NCBI GenBank assembly: GCA_016707685.1
Contig: JADJHE010000022.1
Span: 1 to 46,998 of the forward strand
Direction: 5' to 3'
DNA from: Bacteroidota bacterium
Lineage (GTDB): Bacteria; Bacteroidota; Bacteroidia; 2-12-FULL-35-15
DNA: 46,998 nt
Shown here: positions 17,805 to 26,774 of the stretch, one piece after another
Numbering within the stretch: position 1 is the first letter of the stretch
Layout: each line of letters opens with the position of its first letter
Position numbers and translations under genes: made by a program
The notes under the pieces: generated by a model
What the model saw: only the letters and a program-made list of their open reading frames with translations
Databases searched by the model: none
Told to the model about the DNA's origin: nothing

Positions 17805-17850
17805 AGTTTTGTTTTTTAGTTGTTATTATAATAAATGTACAAGAATAAAA

Positions 17851-17885
17851 AATCCTTTAGCATAAATTTGCTAAAGGATTTTTTA
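17851..17885 (-). terminator. Intrinsic terminator after the DUF4190-like gene
   Basis: A 12-base perfect stem (AATCCTTTAGCA/TGCTAAAGGATT) with a 6-base loop is flanked by T runs on the minus strand. It lies 15 bases after the stop codon of the gene at 17900-18345. Confidence 0.85.
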
Positions 17886-17899
17886 TTGAATTTTTAAAA

Positions 17900-18345
17900 T
17901 TATTGTTGTGTTGCAGCTGAATCTACAGCTTGTTCCATTTCAACAGCCATAGAATCAAAACCTTGTTGCATTCCTTGTTCCATTGCTTCTTTGAATTGAT
18001 CACCAAATTCGTCACCAAACTTTGCAGATTCTGATTGAATTTTGCCAATTCCCATAACCAACATAGCAGAAAGAATAGTAGCAATAATTCCTAGAATCAT
18101 ACCAGTAATTGCTAAACCTCTTTTTCCACCTGTTTTACCAAGTTTCATCATTCCCATAACACTAAGTCCTGTACCAGCTAAAGCTAAGTAATAACCAGAA
18201 AATAGCTAATCCATATCCGCCACCTAAAAGCGGCTGCTGTTACAATTCCAGCAATAATAAGGTAAAATACTAATGCTACTAATGAGATAACGAATCCCGC
18301 TACGCCCATTCCTTTACCTTGTGGTGTTTGTTGTGTTTGTTCCAT
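17900..18345 (-). CDS. DUF4190-like small membrane protein, two single-base frameshifts
   Basis: Two open fragments (18184-18345 and 17900-18157) join into one protein of 147 residues if one T is removed from each of two T4 runs (minus strand; 18226-18229 and 18199-18202). The corrected protein starts MEQTQQTPQGKGMGVAGF, has a first helix pair, a Gly/Ala/Leu-rich middle (ALGGGYGLAISGYYLAL), a basic KLGKTGGKRG turn and a last helix, then an acidic Gln/Glu tail. The GK-x-x-GKRGLAI-x-G turn resembles DUF4190 proteins. The start is the ATG at 18345, the family-like beginning. Both breaks are at homopolymers, so sequencing error is more likely than decay. Confidence 0.7.
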
Positions 18346-18487
18346 TGTTTTTGTTTTTATAGTTTTTTTTATAATTATAGAGCTAATTAAAGAAAAAAAA
18401 CAAGATGACCCGAACAATCAGAATCTATTTTATTAACAAACACTTACTCGGATTTGTTAATAACGAATATTTACAAGCTAAAAAAAA

Positions 18488-18916
18488 TTAATTCATTTGC
18501 TTTAAATGAATGGCATAAAGGCCTATAAACAAGCCGGGTAGAACCAAACCTATTAAATTGAAATCCATTCCCAAAAATATACTTGGCAAACAAAACAATA
18601 AAAGATTAGCAATGGTATAAAAATGAAAACCGATACGCTTAAGCTTCCACATTTTTATAGCTCCGAATAATGATAACGAAATTAATACCAAAGAAACAAG
18701 ATAATATCCCCATCCTGCTTTTAACATAATCAATCCTTCTTCTGTAAGGTTTTGTTCATATCCTGGCATACTCGTAATAAATTCCACCAAATAGTCGGAT
18801 ATCATAGGCGTTAAAAGGGATGTAAATATCCCTAAACCTGTTGATATAAATGTTAGTACACACAAAATACTCAATAATTGAGGTCTTTTTTTTACTTCTG
18901 TTACTTGTTCTTCCAT
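18488..18916 (-). CDS. Small four-helix membrane protein, paralogue of the 17331-17804 gene
   Basis: The 142-residue product has about four transmembrane segments. Its N-terminal KRPQLLSILCVLTFISTGLG matches the paralogue at 17331-17804. The function is unknown. The start codon is 6 bases after the stop of the M61 peptidase gene, so it is probably transcribed with that gene. The 142 bases between this gene and the DUF4190-like gene contain no further gene or clear hairpin. Confidence 0.75.
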   Translation of the reverse strand: MEEQVTEVKKRPQLLSILCVLTFISTGLGIFTSLLTPMISDYLVEFITSMPGYEQNLTEEGLIMLKAGWGYYLVSLVLISLSLFGAIKMWKLKRIGFHFYTIANLLLFCLPSIFLGMDFNLIGLVLPGLFIGLYAIHLKQMN

Positions 18917-18922
18917 ATAAAA

Positions 18923-20677
18923 TTAAAATTTAGTTAAGCTCCATGCTTCAAAATTCATTTTTTGTTGTTCATCAACATTTTGTTTCTTTTGAATTTTGGC
19001 AATTTTATAATACGTATTCTTACTATCCGGTATAATTGTTAATTGTTTTATGATTCCATTTGTTGAAACAGTAAACACGACTTGTTCTCCAGAAAAATAA
19101 TTACACCATTCAGCAAATGCATTGCCTGCGCCATCTGCTTTTAGCTGAATGTGATTAATTGCAAGGATTTCATCGTTGAGTGTTAAACCAGCCACATCTG
19201 ATGCTGAATTTGGATAAATTGAACTCACTTTTATTGTTCCTAGTGCATCTATCACTTTAAACCCTAAACTTCTTTCGTGGTATTTTAAAGATGGCACTAA
19301 CGATAACTCGCAACCAATATAATCCATTGCTTCTCTCAACAATGACTCATAATCTGCAATTCCATTTATATAATTATTAAAAATGGTATCATAGCTGCTA
19401 TTTGCAAAATGTTCTACAATACCTTTGAAATCCAAATCCGAATACCCTTTTCCTTTTAGCGCAAATTCATTGTATTAGTAGCGCATTACATCATCCAAAT
19501 TGTGTGTATTAGTTGATTGCTTTCTGATAAACATATCCGTTACAAAAGCTAACAAATTGCCTTCATCATAGATATTTGTTTTACGATTGGGTATTCCTGG
19601 TGCATAACCATCTAACCAAGTATCAAAAGAAGAATCGGCAACAGATAAATTAAATCGTCCAAAATTGTCGAAGTGCTTTTGTAAACGCTCGTTAAACGTC
19701 ACAAAATATTGTTGTTCATTAAAAACACCTGAACGGAACAATAAATAATCACCATAATAAGTGGTTAATCCCTCGCATACATACCCCAACTTTGAATAAT
19801 TCTCTTTTGTATAATCATAAGGATACATCTCTATTGGACGAATTGTTTTTACATTCCATACATGAAATAGTTCATGAGAACTAACACCCAATAAATCTTC
19901 GTATAAATCACCCTTCATCAAACCATATCCTGGTCCAAGTGCAATAACTGTTGTTGTAATATGCTCAACACCATGATAGGTTTTGTAAGGTAAAATTTGA
20001 AATAAAAAATGATATGCTTTTACAGGAAAAGACTTCATCATTTCCAATTGATGATTGCAAAAATTTAATAAAGTCGTTATTCAATTTCTCGACCATTCAG
20101 GTTTGCATTCTCCTTGAAACCATAAATTAAATTCAACTCCTTCGCAAACAAATAAATTGTGTTGTAAAGTTGGTGAAGCAATAAATGGAGAGTCAGCTAA
20201 TTCATGAAAATCTGCAAAATTGAAGTGTATCGCATTTTCTGTGCGAGCTGTTTGTTCTTTTCCAATTGCTATTTTATAATTTGTAGGCACTTGAATTTCA
20301 ACTGTTAGATTTTCGTTTATTCTTTCGGGAATAAAAACACAACAATTTACAGGATTCATGTATAATTGTGTTGCATCTAAAAACGTGGATCCTGCATTAA
20401 TTTCAGCAGCGTAATAATTGTATTTAATGTGCAACTCTTTTGCTCCAGCAGTTTCAACCTTCCAGCAATCTTTTTTTACCTTGTTAAAAGACAGTGCCTT
20501 ACCATTTTCGTCATATGCAGCCCATTTCTGAACATTTTTTGCAAAATTACCTAATTCATATCTTCCTGGTCGCCAAGCTGGTAATTGAACAAGCGTTTCG
20601 CTTGCATCAACTATTGCAATAAACTCAATATCAATGTAATGATTGTGTGGTTTGGTATAAGAAATAATGTACTTCAT
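18923..20677 (-). CDS. M61 family glycyl aminopeptidase, disrupted
   Basis: The three fragments (20081-20677, 19475-20047, 18923-19435) all belong to one M61 metallopeptidase of about 584 residues. The N-terminal beta domain begins MKYIISYTKPHNHYIDIEF and includes LPAWRPGRYELGNFAKNV. The catalytic HExxH is in SSHELFHVWNVKTIRP, with the downstream glutamate in YVCEGLTTYYGDY. A C-terminal PDZ domain follows (LGTIKVSSIYPNSASD). Fragments 1 and 2 are separated by a compensating pair of indels (near 20085-20090 and 20048-20056; the middle 14 codons read in another frame as EKLNNDFIKFLQSS). Fragments 2 and 3 are interrupted by an in-frame TAA (19475-19477) where homologues carry Leu. Whether it is a true pseudogene is open. 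Confidence 0.8.
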
Positions 20678-20731
20678 ATTTGTCTCTTAAAAATGGAATA
20701 AATGAGCCTAAATGGATGTTTTGCGAAGGTA

Positions 20732-20739
20732 CAAATTCA
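20732..20739 (-). promoter_or_regulatory. Near-consensus -7 element of the M61 operon
   Basis: The minus strand reads TGAATTTG followed by TACCTTCGC, one mismatch from TAnnTTTG, 54 bases before the M61 ATG. It lies in the 183-base divergent region with lpdA. Confidence 0.3.
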
Positions 20740-20794
20740 TTCCGATACAACAGTCAGATTCGTAATTTAGTCGACATTCGTTTATCCGTAAAAG

Positions 20795-20802
20795 TATTTT
20801 TG
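20795..20802 (+). promoter_or_regulatory. Putative -7 element of lpdA
   Basis: TATTTTTG matches TAnnTTTG, 58 bases before the lpdA ATG. No clear -33 TTG is present, so this is supported by the -7 match and location only. Confidence 0.35.
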
Positions 20803-20860
20803 TTACATTCGCAAAGCATAATAGTTATAATTTTTCATTCATAATTTATACTTTCAAAAA

Positions 20861-22249
20861 ATGAGTTACGATTTAGTAGTATTAGGTAGCGGTCCTGGAG
20901 GATATGTAGCTGCAATTAGAGCATCCCAATTGGGTTTAAAAACAGCAGTAATAGAACGTGAAAGCTTAGGTGGCATTTGCCTAAACTGGGGATGTATTCC
21001 AACAAAAGCTTTGTTAAAAAGCGCACAAGTTTTTGAATACTTAAACCATGCTTCGGATTATGGTATTAATGTAAAAGGTGGAGAAGCTGATTTTGGTGCG
21101 GTTGTAAAACGTAGTCGCGATGTAGCAGATGGCATGAGCAAAGGTGTTCAGTTTTTAATGAAAAAGAACAAAATTGACATTATCAATGGAACAGGGAAGG
21201 TTAAACCAGGCAAAAAGATTGAAGTAACCGCTGCTGATGGCAAAGTAAGTAGCGTAGAAGCTAAAAACATTATTATTGCAACAGGTGCTCGTTCTCGTCA
21301 GTTACCAAATTTACCTCAAGATGGTAAAAAAATAATTGGATACAGAGAAGCATTAACATTGCCTAAAATGCCAAAATCGATGGTTGTTGTTGGTTCAGGA
21401 GCAATTGGAAGCGAGTTTGCTTATTTTTATGCTACCATGGGAACCAAAGTAACATTGGTTGAGTTTATGCCAAACATTGTTCCTGTTGAAGATACTGAAG
21501 TATCAAAACAATTGGAACGTTCGTTCAAAAAAATTGGGGTGGATGTAATGGTTGAATCTAGTGTTGAAAGTGTTGATACAAAAGGTGCAGATTGCAAAGT
21601 TAAAATCAAAACAAAAGCAGGTGAAAAAATTATTGATGCTGAAATTGTTTTATCAGCAGTAGGTATTCAAGCAAACATTGAAAACATTGGTTTAGAAGAA
21701 ACAGGCATTGCAACTGATAAAGGAAAAATTTTAACAAATGCATATTACCAAACAAATATCCCGGGTTACTATGCTATTGGCGACTGTGTTGGCGGACAAG
21801 CATTAGCACACGTTGCATCAGCAGAAGGAATTATTTGTGTTGAAAAAATAGCTGGTCATCATCCAGAAGCATTGGATTACAACAACATCCCAGGATGTAC
21901 GTATTGTCAACCAGAGATTGCATCAGTAGGTATGACAGAAGCAAAAGCAAAAGAAGCTGGTTACGAATTAAAAATTGGCAAATTCCCTTTCTCTGCGAGT
22001 GGTAAAGCAAGTGCTGCAGGAGCAAAAGATGGATTTGTAAAATTAATTTTTGATGCTAAATACGGTGAATTATTAGGAGCGCACATGATTGGTGCAAATG
22101 TTACCGAAATGATTGCTGAGATTGTTGCTATTCGTAAATTAGAAACAACTGGGCATGAATTGATTAAAACGGTTCATCCTCATCCAACAATGAGTGAAGC
22201 CATTATGGAAGCGGCTGCAGCTGCATATGGAGAAGTAATTCATATGTAA
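20861..22249 (+). CDS. lpdA: Dihydrolipoyl dehydrogenase (E3)
   Basis: E3 reoxidises lipoyl groups of the pyruvate and 2-oxoglutarate dehydrogenase complexes and reduces NAD+. The 462-residue product is complete. The FAD motif is GSGPGGYVAA; the redox-active disulfide is C40/C45 in GGICLNWGCIPTK; the NAD motif is VVGSGAIGSEFA. The C-terminal active-site His/Glu region is HPHPTMSEAIMEAA. It is transcribed from a divergent region opposite the M61 gene and ends at a strong terminator. The E1/E2 subunits are not in the window. Confidence 0.97.
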   Translation: MSYDLVVLGSGPGGYVAAIRASQLGLKTAVIERESLGGICLNWGCIPTKALLKSAQVFEYLNHASDYGINVKGGEADFGAVVKRSRDVADGMSKGVQFLMKKNKIDIINGTGKVKPGKKIEVTAADGKVSSVEAKNIIIATGARSRQLPNLPQDGKKIIGYREALTLPKMPKSMVVVGSGAIGSEFAYFYATMGTKVTLVEFMPNIVPVEDTEVSKQLERSFKKIGVDVMVESSVESVDTKGADCKVKIKTKAGEKIIDAEIVLSAVGIQANIENIGLEETGIATDKGKILTNAYYQTNIPGYYAIGDCVGGQALAHVASAEGIICVEKIAGHHPEALDYNNIPGCTYCQPEIASVGMTEAKAKEAGYELKIGKFPFSASGKASAAGAKDGFVKLIFDAKYGELLGAHMIGANVTEMIAEIVAIRKLETTGHELIKTVHPHPTMSEAIMEAAAAAYGEVIHM

Positions 22250-22267
22250 TAACAAAAAATTACACTC

Positions 22268-22302
22268 AAAACGCTCTACAACATATGTAGAGCGTTTTTT
22301 AT
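22268..22302 (+). terminator. Intrinsic terminator after lpdA
   Basis: A 13-base perfect stem (AAAACGCTCTACA/TGTAGAGCGTTTT) with a 5-base loop runs into a T run. It separates lpdA from the small membrane protein gene at 22312. Confidence 0.88.
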
Positions 22303-22311
22303 ATCCAATAA

Positions 22312-22629
22312 ATGCAAAAGAAAATTAGTGCTCTGTTTTTTGTAATTATATTATTGGTTGTTCCATTCTGCCTTTATTGCGAAATGAAAATGGGACAACA
22401 AATAGAAGCGCTTTTAAAACAAGGGGAAAAAGTTAGGCATGAAGGTCTTGAAATGATATTTGTAATTGGATATTTTACCTACTCTCTTCCTTTTTTAGTT
22501 TGGCTAGGATTTCTTTATACTAAAAATCAAAAAACTAAATGGCAATCACAACTCACGGCTATTTTCATCTTTGCTGTTGTACCTGCTATTTTTATCTACT
22601 ACTTATTCGCAAGAATAACTTTTAAGTAA
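22312..22629 (+). CDS. Small three-helix membrane protein, unknown function
   Basis: This 105-residue protein has three hydrophobic segments: residues 5-23, about 49-67 and about 83-100. A basic/polar stretch (KQGEKVRHEG) lies between the first two helices. I do not recognise the family. The gene begins 10 bases after the lpdA terminator and its stop codon is 12 bases from the end of the convergent STAS-like gene. No ribosome-binding site is evident. Its reality rests on the membrane pattern and on filling the space between two gene ends. Confidence 0.5.
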   Translation: MQKKISALFFVIILLVVPFCLYCEMKMGQQIEALLKQGEKVRHEGLEMIFVIGYFTYSLPFLVWLGFLYTKNQKTKWQSQLTAIFIFAVVPAIFIYYLFARITFK

Positions 22630-22641
22630 TTGCATTAAGCT

Positions 22642-23027
22642 TTATTTAGGAATAGTTGGAAAGCCTTTAAGCCATTCAATCGCTTCTTCTTCTGTCGAAA
22701 AAAAACGTGTAGGCGCACTTGGCTTTATGATCTTTATAAAAAATTGGCCAGTATTTTTTGTCCCGGTGTAGGTGATAAAAAAGCTACTGCGGAACAATGT
22801 TTCATTACTTCATCGCTACCATTATACTTTTTGGATGCTGTATCTTGATTGCTGAATGATCCACCCGTAAGATAAACAGGAGCTATATCCCAAGGAGCAT
22901 GTTCACGAGTAAAGGAAAAAATTCGCTTACTATCCTCAATTGTTAAATAATCATCGTCATAATGAATATGCAGAATGCCATCTTTTCGAAAATGGATTGT
23001 TGCACCTGGAGTTTTAACAATTTTCAT
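22642..23027 (-). CDS. STAS/SpoIIAA-like small protein (DUF7793-like), frameshifted
   Basis: The intact frame gives 97 residues from 23027, but the next frame continues with FIKIIKPSAPTRFF and EEAIEWLKGF, which closely matches the C-terminus of its neighbour at 23097 (FFIKFNKPASPTRIF, AAIEWLRD). Restoring one T in a T6 run (22738-22743) gives a 128-residue protein. The fold pattern is STAS-like: an N-terminal beta strand pair, ILHIHYDDDYLTIEDSKRI, then PVYLTGG in the middle. I would place it in the DUF7793 group by resemblance. No signal or membrane segment is present. The function is unknown; a regulatory or partner-binding role is inference. Confidence 0.65.
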
Positions 23028-23046
23028 AGAGGAGTAGTTAATAAGG

Positions 23047-23074
23047 CAAAGGTATAAAATACTTAATAGTATTT
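23047..23074 (-). promoter_or_regulatory. -7 element with adjacent palindrome before the STAS-like gene
   Basis: TACCTTTG (23047-23054, minus strand) matches TAnnTTTG and lies 19 bases before the ATG at 23027. A 7-base perfect inverted repeat (AAATACT-TAAT-AGTATTT, 23057-23074) sits 2 bases upstream, between the -7 element and the -33 position, where a repressor could bind. This could let the last gene of the operon be expressed on its own. Confidence 0.4.
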
Positions 23075-23096
23075 CATTCCCTTTTGGGCAATCAAA

Positions 23097-23480
23097 TTAG
23101 ATACTATGCTTTATCCTATCTCTCAGCCATTCTATTGCAGCTGATTCATTAGAAAAAATTCGAGTTGGAGAAGCGGGCTTATTGAACTTGATAAAGAAAT
23201 TTCCAATTATTTTATTGGCAATAGAGTTCGTTACAATTGCAGCTCCAATCCTAACATCGGTGTATTCTTGACAAGCAAATTGAGTACGTGCTTCGGGAGT
23301 TATATTGCCACGATGATTTGCATCAAATAAAATTGTGAATTTTTGTCCATCTACCAATGTCAATGCTTGCTCTCGCATCAATTTCGCATCCTTCAAATCA
23401 ATTTCAGCATCCTCGTGGATGTGTATCTTAACAATATGAGGCTCCAATAAAGAAATGGTATACTTAATATCGGAAATCAT
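23097..23480 (-). CDS. STAS/SpoIIAA-like small protein (DUF7793-like)
   Basis: The 127-residue soluble protein shares its layout and C-terminal block (FFIKFNKPASPTRIFSNESAAIEWL) with the neighbour at 22642-23027. A beta-rich N-terminus (YTISLLEPHIVKIHIHE) is followed by an ILFDANHRGNITPEAR segment, as in STAS-like or SpoIIAA-like folds. No phosphoacceptor Ser/Thr can be identified with confidence. Its ATG directly follows the MoxR stop codon (TAG then ATG), so it is translationally coupled to that ATPase. This suggests a functional tie, which is inference. Confidence 0.7.
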   Translation of the reverse strand: MISDIKYTISLLEPHIVKIHIHEDAEIDLKDAKLMREQALTLVDGQKFTILFDANHRGNITPEARTQFACQEYTDVRIGAAIVTNSIANKIIGNFFIKFNKPASPTRIFSNESAAIEWLRDRIKHSI

Positions 23481-24444
23481 CTATTTAACAAGCTCAGCTA
23501 TAATTTTATCAATACTCATTCCTTCTGCTTCTGCTTTGTAATTGCGAACAATACGATGACGAAGAATAGCTGCTGCAACAGCTTTTACATCTTCAATATC
23601 TGGAGAATATTTTCCTTTAATCATAGCATGGCATTTTGCCCCTATCACAAGGAATTGAGATGCACGTGGACCCGCTCCCCAAGATAGATAGCTATTTGAA
23701 ACAGCAGCACCATGCTCCGTATTCGGGCGAGTTTTTGCGGCTAATTTAACGGCATATTCAAGTACATTATCAGTTACAGGTATTCTACGAACCAACTCTT
23801 GAAAATAAATAATCTCCTCTGCAGTCAATATTTTTTTCAACTCTACTTTTTTATTAGAAGTTGTGTTTTTAACAACTAATAACTCATCTTCATATTTAGG
23901 ATAGTCTAACCAAACATTGAACATAAAACGATCGAGTTGAGCTTCGGGCAATGGATATGTACCTTCTTGTTCGATTGGATTTTGGGTTGCCAATACAAAA
24001 AACGGATTCCCTAATTCATAACGCTTACCAGCAGCAGTTACCGAACGTTCCTGCATTGCTTCAAGCAAAGCTGCTTGTGTTTTTTGGAGGTGTACGATTT
24101 ATCTCATCGGCCAAAATGATATTAGCAAACAATGGCCCTTTAACAAATTTAAAATGGCGATCATCACCTAATATTTCAGAACCTATAATATCTGAAGGCA
24201 TTAAGTCGGGCGTAAACTGAATTCGGTTATATGACAAACCTAAAACATCAGCAATAGTATTTACCAACAATGTTTTTGCTAATCCAGGAACACCAACAAG
24301 TAAACAATGCCCTTTACTAAAGATTGAAATCAAAACATCTTTAATAACCTCATCTTGGCCAATAATTATTTTACTAATTTCAGCATTAAGTTCCTTGTAC
24401 TTTACTACAAATGCATCTGCAGCTTCTACGTCCGTTTTATACAT
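23481..24444 (-). CDS. MoxR family AAA+ ATPase, one-base frameshift
   Basis: Two fragments (24061-24444 and 23481-24068) join into a 320-residue MoxR ATPase when one A is removed from an A6 run (minus strand; 24080-24085). The N-terminal part has Walker A GVPGLAKT at residues 51-58 and Walker B ILADEINR; after the break come the MoxR signatures QAALLEAMQERSVT, FFVLATQNPIEQEGTYPLPEAQLDRF and the C-terminal lid (ILRHRIVRNYKAEAEG). MoxR proteins act as chaperone-like ATPases, usually with VWA-domain partners. Here it follows surA by 31 bases and is followed directly by a STAS-like gene, as in many Bacteroidota foldase operons. A second MoxR is at 42295. Confidence 0.88.
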
Positions 24445-24475
24445 GATTAAAATATTTTTTATACGAGAACTTATT

Positions 24476-25840
24476 TTAGTTTATCCATTTATTATTAAAA
24501 TTGCAATTTTTAAAGTCGTCCGCTATTCTTATAAAATTGGTAGCAATTCTTTTCTTTGTCCAAGTGTCAATTGCATCTTGCTGCTTTTTTTGTTGTAGCT
24601 GCACTTTGAATTGCTTGGTAATCATCTTTCAAATTTGCCTTGTGAGGCAATGATTGATTCTTTAAATACAATATACGATATGCTTGTTTTCCATCTCTAG
24701 TTGCAAAAGTCATAGGTTTAGTGAATTCTCCAACCTTTAAATTTTGAATGGCAAAGGCTAGCGTTTGATCAATTTGTCCTAATTCATCCATTGGAAATTT
24801 TGTTGATCCAGTGTATGGATTTAAAACCAAACCTCCATTGTATTTTGTTTCATCATCATTTGAATAGCGAGCTGCTGCATCAGCAAATAGTATTGTATCT
24901 GCCTTTAATCGCAGATAGACTGTATCCAAATATTGTTTCGCAATTAACATATCACTACCATCAACCTTTGGTGCAATTAACAAGCTTCTTGCATCCACCT
25001 CTTCACCTCTACGTTCCACTAACTGAATAATAAAATATCCATAAACAGTTTCAAAAACAGGACTAATTTCATTCGGTTTTATTGTAAAGGCCATGGCATC
25101 CCATTCTGGTACAAACTGACCACGTTGAATTTTTTCGTACAAACCACCTTTGCTTGATGAACCAGGATCTTCGGAATATAAACCAGCCATAGCAGCAAAA
25201 GTTGTTTTCCCACTTACAATACGTTCACGAATCCCTTCAATTTTTTCCTTTGCAGCTTTTTTTGCCTCTAGTGATATCGTTGGTTTCCTTACAATTTGTC
25301 CAATTTCAACTTCAGCATCAATAAAAGGAAGTGAGTCGGGGTGTATTGATTCAAAACATTGCTTTACTTCATTTGGAGTTACAGATATACTTCCTACAAT
25401 CTTACTTTGCATCTGCTGTGACAGTAACAAATCTCTAACATTATCACGCAAATCGATTTTAAAATTATCAACTGATTTACCATAAAATTCGACAAAGCGT
25501 TCTTCCGAACCAAATTGTTGAATATAGTATGCTAAACGTCTGTCCATCTCCTGCTCAATCTGCGTTTCTGTAACATCTAAACTGTCTTTTTGTGCTTGTG
25601 CTAAAAGTAATTTTTGATACAATAATTCTTCTAACAATTTACAACGTGTATTTTCGTCTACAATAGCATCTGGCTGTGATTGATATTGCTGAAAATTGCG
25701 CTTCCAACTCCGATTGCAATAAAATATTGCCTCAATTACAGCAACAATTCTATCAACAACTTTTCTTGTGCCTTTACATTTGTAGTTAACAATATCAACA
25801 CGAATAAAAAACCGACTACCCTATTTACTTGATTTATCAT
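24476..25840 (-). CDS. surA: SurA-like periplasmic peptidyl-prolyl isomerase, four single-base frameshifts
   Basis: SurA chaperones outer-membrane proteins through the periplasm. The longest open fragment (24567-25637) covers the helical N-domain remainder and two parvulin domains (LYSEDPGSSSKGGLYEKI and SNDDETKYNGG). The true start is the ATG at 25840, with a signal peptide (FLFVLILLTTNVKA), but the frame breaks near 25761-25764 (a lost A, minus strand), 25730-25735 (a lost G) and 25692-25695 (an extra T). At the 3' end an extra A in an A7 run (24585-24591) hides the conserved tail, which reads DAIDTWTKKRIATNFIRIA and ends at 24476. Corrected length is 454 residues. The start overlaps the upstream foldase gene by 20 bases. 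Confidence 0.85.
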
Positions 25841-26702
25841 TTATATAAATTTCAATTTTATTATTATTTAATGCATCGTTGTATACATCCAACTTCATGT
25901 TATTTATCAATAGCAATTTTCGCTTATTTAAAATAATATTTTTGATATTCTCTTTTTCAAACGACAGTGGAGAACTACTATTTCTAATTTTAAAATCTTT
26001 AATATTTAAAAAATAATGATTCAAGGAGTCACTCACTTCCACAAATCTATTGTTCTGAAGAAACAATTCTTTATTATATGTTTGAATAGGAATTTCCTTT
26101 AATAAATCATCAAACAATAACCATGATGAATCATCTAAATAAAAATTATCGGCAAATTGATGACAATAACTTGCCAACTGCTCTTTATCTTTCAAATTAT
26201 CTGACTTATACCATTTTTTTAACTTATCAATATTGGGTGCTTTTTTATTCAGCTTCACATAAATTACTTTAATAATATTATCCTTTAACTCAAATTCAGT
26301 TTTATTATTATTGTAATACTCCTCAATCTCGACTTCAGTAATTACCGTATCTAATTTTTGCTTTACTAATTCTTTTTCATAAATATAAGTTATCAACGAT
26401 TTACGGTAATCATTCAACTGCTTTTCTACATTTTTTTGTTCATCCGCCAAGTTTGATTCGGCTTTTTGAATTACAAGCGCTTCTCTTACCCAATTATCAA
26501 TAAACTTATTTAATAAATCTAAACTATCTTTTGTTGCAGTTCCAAATGGAACAATATCTTTAATATCACTTGCATATAAAAATGCATCACCAGCTTTTGC
26601 AATAGGCTCTCCCATATCTTGCTCGTTCTTTTTAGTCGTATCAGTACAAGAACTAAGTATGATTATGGAAATAGAAATGATATGTATGTAAACTGCTTTC
26701 AA
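25821..26702 (-). CDS. Lipoprotein with SurA_N-like foldase region
   Basis: The 293-residue product has a lipoprotein signal (IISISIIILSSC, lipidated Cys19), so it is anchored at a membrane. After a short linker it has a SurA/trigger-factor-like helical region (FIDNWVREALVIQKAE, LNDYRKSLITYIYEKELVKQKLD, VEIEEYYNNNKTEF). No parvulin catalytic domain is recognisable, so isomerase activity is doubtful and a chaperone role is more likely. It sits between two PpiC/SurA genes, the usual three-gene arrangement in Bacteroidota. Its stop codon overlaps the surA start region by 20 bases. Confidence 0.82.
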   Translation of the reverse strand: MKAVYIHIISISIIILSSCTDTTKKNEQDMGEPIAKAGDAFLYASDIKDIVPFGTATKDSLDLLNKFIDNWVREALVIQKAESNLADEQKNVEKQLNDYRKSLITYIYEKELVKQKLDTVITEVEIEEYYNNNKTEFELKDNIIKVIYVKLNKKAPNIDKLKKWYKSDNLKDKEQLASYCHQFADNFYLDDSSWLLFDDLLKEIPIQTYNKELFLQNNRFVEVSDSLNHYFLNIKDFKIRNSSSPLSFEKENIKNIILNKRKLLLINNMKLDVYNDALNNNKIEIYINDKSSK

Positions 26703-26724
26703 TACCTTGTTTTAAAAACTAAAA

Positions 26725-26758
26725 AAGTTTATGGAACAATTACTTGAACCATAAACTT
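26725..26758 (-). terminator. Terminator or attenuator inside the foldase operon
   Basis: A 10-base perfect stem (AAGTTTATGG/CCATAAACTT) with a 14-base loop is followed on the minus strand by a run of six T. It separates the first isomerase gene from the lipoprotein gene 72 bases downstream, so it probably reduces readthrough into the rest of the operon. Confidence 0.6.
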
Positions 26759-26774
26759 ATAAGTTAAAGCGTTA

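Noticed and set aside
18923..20677. Stop-codon reassignment to explain TAA inside M61
   Set aside because: TAA, TAG and TGA all end intact genes in this window (for example TAG for MoxR and TGA for the ketosynthase at 43957).
24080..24085. Programmed ribosomal frameshifting at the A6 run of MoxR
   Set aside because: Many unrelated genes are broken in the same way, and the other MoxR here is intact, so an indel error is simpler.
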